Assembly: GCF_000003815.2 (NCBI RefSeq)
Contig: NC_049980.1
Span: 30,807,045-30,871,044 of the forward strand
Source of the DNA: Branchiostoma floridae
Lineage: Eukaryota > Chordata > Leptocardii > Amphioxiformes > Branchiostomatidae
Direction: 5' to 3'
Length of the DNA stretch: 64,000 nt
Shown here: positions 56,699 through 64,000 of the stretch, piece after piece
Layout: every line of letters starts with the position of its first letter
Position numbering within the stretch: the stretch's first letter is position 1
Position numbers and translations under genes: made by a program
Notes under the pieces: generated by a model
Told to the model about the DNA's origin: nothing
What the model saw: only the letters and a program-made list of their open reading frames with translations
Databases searched by the model: none

Positions 56699-56818
56699 TA
56701 ATCTCCAAGCAGATTTACTGGTGGCATGAGACAGTAACGAATGCGGTACCAGTAACGGACACTGTTTGGCCAGCTTTTGATAATGTCTCATACCACCGTT
56801 AAATCTGCTTGGAAATGG
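56699..56818. mobile_element. MITE family B, 120 bp, with 9-bp target duplication
   Basis: TAATCTCCAAGCAGATTTAC at the left and AAATCTGCTTGGAAATGG at the right. GAGCCTGCC (56690-56698) and GAGCCTGGC (56819-56827) match at 8 of 9 positions. Interior GAGACA and TGTCTC blocks pair. Confidence 0.75.
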
Positions 56819-57268
56819 GAGCCTGGCAAGGAGTCTAGCGATTGCAGGTCTTCCTACAAGTGTTTCATGTGTGTGTCGATTCTTTCTAATGTAGGAATTT
56901 GAGCAATCTTTATATCCTGAGCATACTACATATGTACAACCATGGTAGAACGACATTGTATATTTTAAGTAGCAGCAAAATCGTCCTATTGTTCTCAGGT
57001 CTAGCTGCACATCACCCACAGCTGACTGCTTAGAAATTTTCTTAATGTTTTGTAGTTTGAAGTACATGTATATAGAGAGACTGGACTAAGCTAGCCAATG
57101 TTTTTATCACTACAATCATGCCTCAGTAAAACATTTTGAGCTGCAAAGTTCGTATTTCTGAAGCCCAAAACATGCTGGTTAGCTGAGGTTTCAATGAATC
57201 TACTTTCTATGTACACTGTTTATGATTTATGATTTAGGTTTTTATTTTAACTTCTCTTAGTTGTGACA

Positions 57269-57338
57269 TACCTCTGTGCACATGTTGTTTCTGGTGGCAC
57301 AGGATTGTTTAATCAAAGACTGCCTGTGCACAGAGGTA
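57269..57338. repeat. 70-bp unit with 14-bp perfect inverted ends
   Basis: TACCTCTGTGCACA and TGTGCACAGAGGTA enclose 42 bp. It may be a very small MITE or a cruciform-forming site. No function can be assigned. Confidence 0.5.
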
Positions 57339-57748
57339 GATTTTTAGTTTACATGCACATGGTAGAGTTTTCTGTTCATTTACCCATATAGATGTAGGTG
57401 TACCATTACATTATTCAAATAACTAATCATAATCATTATGAAGCAACATTTCTTCTACATTTGGAGAGTTCTGCCAGTAATATTGAATATCAACCATCTT
57501 GTAGAATTGATTTAATTTGCATTTTACTTGTGTGTAAATAGCAATATGAACATGTACAAGCATCACCCTGAGCAGATTGTTTAAGTCATGACAACATTAA
57601 ATGCAAAAGTCATGTTTTATCCTGTAAATTCAGCTGTAAATGTTATTTGATTAAATGTCACTAAGCAATTATTTGTTTTCTTGGGAGTCATTGTCTGGAA
57701 TCTTTAATTGCTGTGACTTATTAACACCTATTGACCTTCTTCGCTAAA

Positions 57749-57934
57749 TACTGTAAATACATTTAAGTTCGCGGAGATTTAATTTCGCGGTAGCGGGTAA
57801 AGGGACTTTTCGCGGTGAATTTAAGTTCGCGGTAACACCATAGACTGCCGTCAAATACCATAATAGAAAAATGTTCGCGGTGGTTTTAAATTCGCGGTAA
57901 AGTGGTCACCGCGAATATTTCTGCATTTACAGTA
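57749..57934 (+). mobile_element. Family A MITE, 186 bp, intergenic
   Basis: TACTGTAAATACATTTAAG and TGCATTTACAGTA ends with CGCGGTAGCGGGTAAAGGG inside. It lacks the GCGGCCGC-AAAACC block of other copies, which suggests an internal deletion. Confidence 0.8.
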
Positions 57935-58370
57935 TCAGGTAAACTCAGGTACAGTCAAACCTGTGCAAGTGACTACACATATGGACCACCTGGCCATTGA
58001 TATACAGTCAATCCAAACCTGAATACTAATGAACACCTCTACAGAAGGACCGCCTTGCCAATGTAACCACTTTTTGGTTGTCCCATTGTTACAAGAATTT
58101 CAGTTCTGTCTATATGCACCTATGCACATAGACTAGATTCATTGGTCCTAGGCTGGTCTTCTTGGGCTAGGTGCGACTTTATTTAATACAATCTTGCATT
58201 TTTAGTCCACAGGACAAAAAAGTTTATATTACTAGAGAATGTGTCAATGTCCGCTCAAATGAACCAACCAAGATTCGATTATCTGCCTCAAATCCTTTGT
58301 CGTCCGCCCAGTTTCTGAGACAGCCACGTTGTCAAGAAGACCCTTTTGTTCAGCAGCATTTGCATCAACA

Positions 58371-58600
58371 CCCATCTCCAAGCAGATGCAACCGTCGGGA
58401 TTGTTTTGACTTGAGCATATTTATGGTGTTTTGTAACGTTACGTTAACTAATATTATATTTTGGAGATGATGCGCTTTCCATTTTAGTTACAAATAGGAG
58501 GGTGTCTCTAAAAGTTGCGTTATCTCTAGGAAAACGTTCAAGACACCGTCCAATACGCTCTGAACCAGCCCGACTGCTGTATCTGCTTGGAAATTGCATC
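58371..58600. mobile_element. Probable fourth family B MITE, diverged
   Basis: CATCTCCAAGCAGATGCAAC at the left and TGTATCTGCTTGGAAATTG at the right keep the family ends. GCATCA lies near both borders, but a clean 9-bp duplication is not evident. Internal sequence differs from the other copies. Confidence 0.55.
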
Positions 58601-59189
58601 ACTCAACTTGCGCTATGACCAGAAAGTCAAATAGTCAAGTCAAGTTTATTGCGCAACGATTGCATCAGGTACAACGTATGGCAAATAACATGTATTACGA
58701 TGAAACAATTACAAACTATGACCGCTATTGTATATAATTAACCTTGATGACGTCACGAAATCAAAGCTCTTTCAGAAGACAGTCCCACCCTCCGTAAGAG
58801 GACCAAAAAAGCATAATACGCACGATGTATAAACGAAATTAAAATGTGTTGTCTTCAAATCAACATGTATTTTACTCATTTAAGTATACAATCACTAGAT
58901 TGATTGGCGCGAAATATAGACTACATGATATTGTGTCGAAGCTACGGGTGACTCCGTAACCTGGAATAGCCAGGTCAAAGATCACCCAGCTGGTGAGTGC
59001 CCACACGTACACACGTTGTTGTTTTTTCCCCGGCCCTCTTCTCAGTAGACGTAGTTTTGTTTTTCTCAAACTAGGCGTTATCTAATCATCACAGGTGATG
59101 CAGCATAGGTGAAAGACGAGTCTATACTGTGTGCAGTCATTTCAACACATTATTTTTGTCCAGACAGTGTTTGTTTCTTCACTAGTATC

Positions 59190-62100
59190 ATGGATCGGAG
59201 CTTCGACACTGTGGTCCTGGTTGGAACTCTTCTCGTGGTCTTCTCGGTCTCCAGTTTGCCGGTCCTTGGTTCGATCCCCAAAGGTCTGGGAACCCCCGAT
59301 AACTTTACCCAAGCTTTGTTGGATAGATACGGGTCTGGGGACAGGTTGACCGTGCAAGACCTGCAAGTTTTGCTCTGGAACGCGTCACGATGCCCCGGGG
59401 TGCAGCAGTGCGGTCGACGGGACGAGGCGACAGGCGCGCCGGCGGAGGAGACGGGTCGGACCGAGGAGGACATCTGCAGAACCACGGTACGTCTGTGGTG
59501 GGTCTTATATAGCCTGGTAACTGACTTACAGGTGTTTTGCCGGGCCTATTCCTACTGATCATTCTCGGGCATTTTTCTGAGTTTCTTTCTTGCTTTAAAT
59601 TTAAATGCTGCCGTCCTTCCGCAAACCAAACTTGCAGCATTTTATAGCCAAATAGAATTTATCGGATATTTTTACGTGATTCGATTTACCCTGGATATCA
59701 GAGTACAACTTAGCCGGCTACTGGGCTAAGGGAATTACGCCTTCACACTGCGCGGGGCGTATCTCCCCGGGCCGGCTAATTCGATTTAAGGGGCTATGTT
59801 GCTAGCGGCCTGGGAAAGAACCGTAGCCGCGAGCGCTGTTCTCTGGATACCAGGGTAGATTCAATTAGGTTACCTAATAGTGTAGTAGTATGTGAAAATA
59901 AAATCGTACTTGGCGGGCACCGGTTTGGAAAAAAAACAATGTTCTATGATGATTACTAGATTAATATCATTTTCTGTTTTTCTTGTGTATTTGTGCACTT
60001 TAATGTTAACTTGATTGACTTACCTGGCGTTGTCTAGCTTTTCTCTAAAATATGATAGTGCGCTTCCCAGATTCAGAACAAATATTAGTATTGCTCTACT
60101 CTATTCTACTCTATTCGCTGTAGTAAATCTGTACCTGTGAACTGTATCAAATCAGTTCACATTGTCACACCACAATATACAAACAAACAGCAAGCTGAGG
60201 ACATCCGTGATCGCAGGTCCTGGACGTTCCAACCAGCAGCTTCCAGCTCATTCTGGTCTCCTGTTACCTGGGTGTCATGTTTCTTTTCTCAGAGCAGCTG
60301 TATCGCTAATCCTCTTTACCTGTACTGGCTGATGTAACGTTGTGTACCGGATCAGCAAAGAATAAGAGGATGTAGTCTCCAAGCAGACCCATCGGTGCCT
60401 TAGAGATAATATATTAAAGCTGGCAAAGGAATATAGCCGGCCAAAGGGAGATAGCCGGCTAAGGGAGTCAAACGGGCACCGGTGCCGTACTAAGTCCCTG
60501 GCCAGCTTTGATACTATCTCTAAGGCACCGTTGGGTCTGCTTGGAGACTAAAGAGGATGAACTTTAAGCATCAATGAAACATAATTCTGCCAGGCAATTC
60601 CTCCACTCCAACAGATAGCATCTAAAGAGATCTCCAATCCAACATCTCCCTGTATAAATCAAACTCCTGTATAACATTATCTTTTATAAATGTGCATATG
60701 GGTGCATAAGAGATTTCTCAAACCATTGTTCTTTTGTTAACATGGTTTGCCTTTTGTTTACCTCTAGAAAGGTTGTAACTGTAAGAGACAGTCATCGTCG
60801 CCATTTCAGTAATATTTTTATTGCCATTCTTGTTTAAAGGGGAACAAGAACGCTAACTGTGCCCCCTTACCTTGGAGAGCAGATCCTCTGGCAAACATAA
60901 ATTCTGATTGACCAGGGATGCTATTGGATGACATGTGGCCACATTTTTTTAGAACAGGCAAAAATGAATGTGTGTGCAATGTGTCTGACCTTAAAATAAG
61001 CAAACAAACAAGCAAACATCCTGGTCAACTCTGACCAACTAGATTCCCATTATTGTATATTTGCTGATGTATAGAAAAATGGTTTATTACTAATTTAGAC
61101 CGGCACTGTCTGTCCAACCCACAGTGTATAACAGCAAGAGAGGTACTACAAGTTCACAACATGTCGGGAGACTCGGAGCTGAACTCTACTGGACTCCGGG
61201 AGGTTTGTCCAACTCTCTTGTACAGTGTGGACCGTACCATCGGCTGCCAGAGTCAGGGGGAGGACAGCATAGAGTCAACAGAAGAGGAGCATGATGGATC
61301 TAGACGTCCCAGCCCAGCTGAAGGTTGGTTGGTTGGTTGGTTGGTTAGTTGGTTCACTTGGTTGGTTAGTTGGTTGGTTGGTTGGTTGGTTGGTTGGTTG
61401 TGCCTCACCTGTGCCTCACCTGTGCCTCACTTTTTCCATTTAAAACATTGTAATGTCCTTGCAACAGTTCAGCCCATAGGCTGGCACCGTCATGTAGGAT
61501 TATGACTTTTTATCCTTAAAAGTTTGATCAAATAAACCACTGATATATATTTTACATTTAAAACATTATAATGTCCTTGCAACAATTCAGTCTATGATTT
61601 AAGGTTGGCACTGTCATATGGGACACTTTTATCTTTGATAAAAATAAAACACTGACATAGATTTTACGTTTAGATACACTGACATACACAGCGCTATAAC
61701 CATTCCTATTCCATTTTGCAGTGTGGGGATTTGGTGTTTTGTCGGTTGCCATTATCAGCCTGTGCTCTGTGATGGGGGTTCTCGTCGTGCCCTTCATGAA
61801 GAAGAGACTGTACACTCTACTGCTCACCTTCCTCATTGCGCTGGCTGTCGGGGCGCTGTCAGGGAGCGCGCTGTTCCACCTCATACCTCAGGTATAGCAC
61901 GTGTGCTTTTTTTCAGCATTCTGGCTAGCAAAGTTTAAACTTTGAGCATACATGAATTGGTTTATTTACTTTACAACCCAGACCATAGATAGCCTCCCTA
62001 AACTAAAGTGTAAAGTCTGTTACAGGAATAATCACATACAATATTTTACATTCATTTAACAAGTGGAATAGTCAACATTTCTTGAGCTCTCAGTGCTGAT

Positions 62101-63586
62101 CTAAGAGAGACCTGAACACCTGATTATGTGATGTGATGATTACCTCTTTTGCTCTTTCCCTCGAGTGGTTGCCTAAGATAGGTTTAACTTTGTTTTTGTT
62201 TTTGTTCAACATTATCTTGTACCTTTACCCACGACCTCTGTTTTTCTGCAGGCCTTTGACCTTCCCCTTGAGGACTACACAGAAAAGGCGGCTGCAGTGT
62301 GGGCAGGCATCTATCTGTTCTTCATCACAGAGAGGCTGCTGAAGATGGCATCCAAACAACGACAAAAGGTGAGTCAGAAATGTTGTAAGTTCAATCATTT
62401 AAAGAGACACATGGTTTGTTAGGGCCTGATTTGCCTAATTAGTTTCTAGTTATGCCAATCATCACGTAAGCTCCCTACATTGTCCATGCCCATGCATCAA
62501 TTTCATTCTTGTGTTATTCTCTTTCAAAGTCTCAATCAAAAGCAGGCCCTACAGTACCAAAAAAGCGGCTAGGAGGTTCAAAGATACACCGTTTTTTTCA
62601 TAGTGGAAGAACACAAGAAAAATCATGACCATAGCATGTCTAGAACATCTGATAATAAACTTAAAACTCTACAGTAACAAAGAAAGCTTCTGAAGGTCTA
62701 TATTTAAATTATCCTTCATTTTCAAGTACCCGACCAAATATCATAAAAATCTGACTACAACTTCTCAAGCCTGTCCACAAACAAGCTAACAAACGTTAAA
62801 GATAATGTTTGTGGTCGCTGTATGTCACTTTTAATCAATATGGAAAACCAAGTTTCAGCTTTCTGATAATGTCAAACATAAAGTAAGATGTACATTAGAC
62901 CATATTGGCACCTTTGATAAAAATTTCCCATGTCTCTCCTCTACAGAGAAAGGCCAGTAAGTATGCCAAGCAGAACGGGAAGGCGGACTTCAGAGCCGAT
63001 GCGGCTGTGTGTGCAGTCAGGGCACGCTCACTGTCTCACGTGGATCCGCCCTTAACAGAGCCACCGCGTCACCACAGTCACAGCCACGGGCACGTCTTTC
63101 ACAACCCAGACACAGAAGACAGCAGTACAGAGGACAGTCACAGTCAAAAGGTATCAATTGAAAGTGAAGTACAAGACACAGGATCTTGTACACCTACAAC
63201 CTACATGTATGAAAAGAATTGAGTGATTGAGAATGTCAGTCATGATTGAAAGAGAGTGAATGCTTTCTTCTGACTCTTCAGAGAATTTATTCAGTGCTTG
63301 ATTTTTTTTGTCAATAATGTTCAATCTGGATGTCTAACATTGACAAAACAAGTCTTCATTGACAAAATGACGTTTTCCTTCCTTCTCCAACAGAAGAGAA
63401 ACTGTTGCCAGGCGTTGTGTTCTAACACGGACACCATAGCCACCGTGGCCTGGATGGTGATATTTGGGGACGGGCTGCACAACCTGATGGACGGTCTGGC
63501 CATCGGCGCATCGTTCCAAGTGTCGGTCTTCAGTGGAATCAGCACCTCACTGGCCGTGCTCTGCGAGGAGTTTCCACATGAGCTTG
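59190..63586 (+). CDS. SLC39A14: ZIP8/ZIP14-type metal transporter (SLC39 family), 5' part
   Basis: Membrane importer of Zn/Fe/Mn-type divalent metals. Exons in view: 59190-59486, 61125-61323, 61722-61891, 62252-62368, 62947-63150, 63394-63586 (1180 nt, 393 aa, ending in phase 1, so the gene continues right of the window). An N-terminal signal-type hydrophobic stretch ([20 protein letters not shown]) is followed by a Cys-containing ectodomain. TM1-TM3 are in exons 3-4 ([20 protein letters not shown] is TM2). The cytoplasmic loop has HHSHSHGH (about 303-310). Exon 6 gives TM4 with [13 protein letters not shown] and TM5 with CEEFPHELG. Glu in place of the first His of the usual HEFPHE motif is the signature of the ZIP8/ZIP14 branch. 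ZIP8 versus ZIP14 is not resolved. An in-frame ATG at 59109 would destroy the signal peptide, so 59190 is preferred. Exon 2's donor begins a GGTT microsatellite. Confidence 0.88.
60373..60550. mobile_element. MITE family B, 178 bp, with perfect 9-bp target duplication
   Basis: TAGTCTCCAAGCAGACCCA and TGGGTCTGCTTGGAGACTA are perfect inverted ends. AAGAGGATG flanks both sides exactly (60364-60372, 60551-60559). TAGCCGGC is internally duplicated. It lies in ZIP intron 1. Confidence 0.9.
61324..61400 (+). repeat. GGTT microsatellite starting at a splice donor
   Basis: GTTGGTTGGTTGG and onward begins with the GT of the ZIP exon 2 donor and runs about 75 bp with a few interruptions (TAGTTGG, CACTTGG). 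The donor is therefore GTTGGT rather than GTAAGT. The phase to exon 3 confirms the junction. Confidence 0.85.
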
Positions 63587-64000
63587 GTAAGTCCCAGTTA
63601 TGTTGTGTAAGTTTATAGTGCTGCAGTTTTTCTGGAGGAGAGTATTATAACTAGCCAGCAATTTTTTTTCTGTATGTTGTACTCAGTAGGAGATGTTGCC
63701 AACCTGCTTTTAAGTCTTGAAACTGTATTTTCATCATCCAGGTTATATTTTGGGCAGTGATTTAGTGTGTGAGCATGTGTGTTTGCGTGTGCATGTATGT
63801 ATGTTGGCCAGGAAGATAGCTCGAGTCAAGAACAGCTGGATGGATAATTGCTTTACAATTTTTTTGTGGTTGGTAGGTTATGACAGAAAGAGTGTAAATG
63901 ATTAGATTTTGGGGTCCCTGGTGGCAACAGCAGACTTCAAGCCCAAAATGTAGTGCCTTGTTTTGTGGTGAATTCAGGACCCGTCCTTCCGTCCCAAGAC

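Larger units (their letters stand above)
54303..59189. other. SMAP 3' UTR and intergenic region before the ZIP gene
   Basis: About 4.9 kb without a supported exon. It contains the SMAP 3' UTR, a 30-34-bp minisatellite, two family B MITEs, a family A MITE and a small hairpin. CAAGTCAAGTTTATTGCGCAAC at 58634 resembles the tail of a retroposon. The ZIP promoter should lie in the last few hundred bases. Confidence 0.5.

Noticed and set aside
56582-57067. 161-residue minus-strand frame
   Set aside because: It runs through a family B MITE and shows no domain; probably chance.

Overview
The window is eukaryotic, intron-rich animal DNA. The best guess is a lancelet (Branchiostoma). That rests on vertebrate-like orthologues with many short phase-matched exons, six genes in 64 kb, and a very dense load of small inverted-repeat transposons in introns. 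The species call is inference; no search was run. Two assembly gaps (N runs) lie at 21606-22375 and 48427-49426.

Layout. 1-1414 holds a non-LTR retrotransposon RNase H fragment split by a palindromic MITE. 1909-1933 (-) looks like the first coding exon of CCDC25. It is head-to-head with ESCO1/2 (2253-13092, +, 11 exons, 669 aa), the cohesin acetyltransferase; the same divergent pair is known next to human ESCO2. 14939-20377 is one large composite foldback element whose inverted arms carry 64-bp tandem arrays. 21446-34873 (-) is a DDX43-type KH/DEAD-box RNA helicase. It is head-to-head with MRGBP (35465-39010, +, 4 exons, 179 aa), a NuA4/TIP60 subunit. 40819-54302 (+) is a SMAP-type ArfGAP (12 exons, 518 aa). 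59190-63586 (+) is the 5' part of a ZIP8/ZIP14-type metal transporter that runs off the right end.

Functions are cellular housekeeping: cohesion, RNA unwinding, histone acetylation, Arf/clathrin traffic and metal import. No operon-like linkage is implied. The two divergent promoters are the main regulatory features visible.

The most unusual signal is that three unrelated genes (ESCO, DDX43, SMAP) each carry tandem partial copies of one internal exon. In every case acceptor-side halves lie upstream of the intact exon and donor-side halves lie downstream, so the intact exon keeps both splice sites. In SMAP, reading through to the third-copy donor adds exactly 270 nt that stay in frame and open. 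Other highlights are a 558-bp Penelope-like insertion with a GIY-YIG domain, a hammerhead-type core and a 15-bp target duplication; a 199-bp palindromic element with a hammerhead-like fold; a MITE family that makes 9-bp target duplications; and the 5.4-kb foldback element. All gene models were built by hand from splice sites and checked by phase arithmetic.
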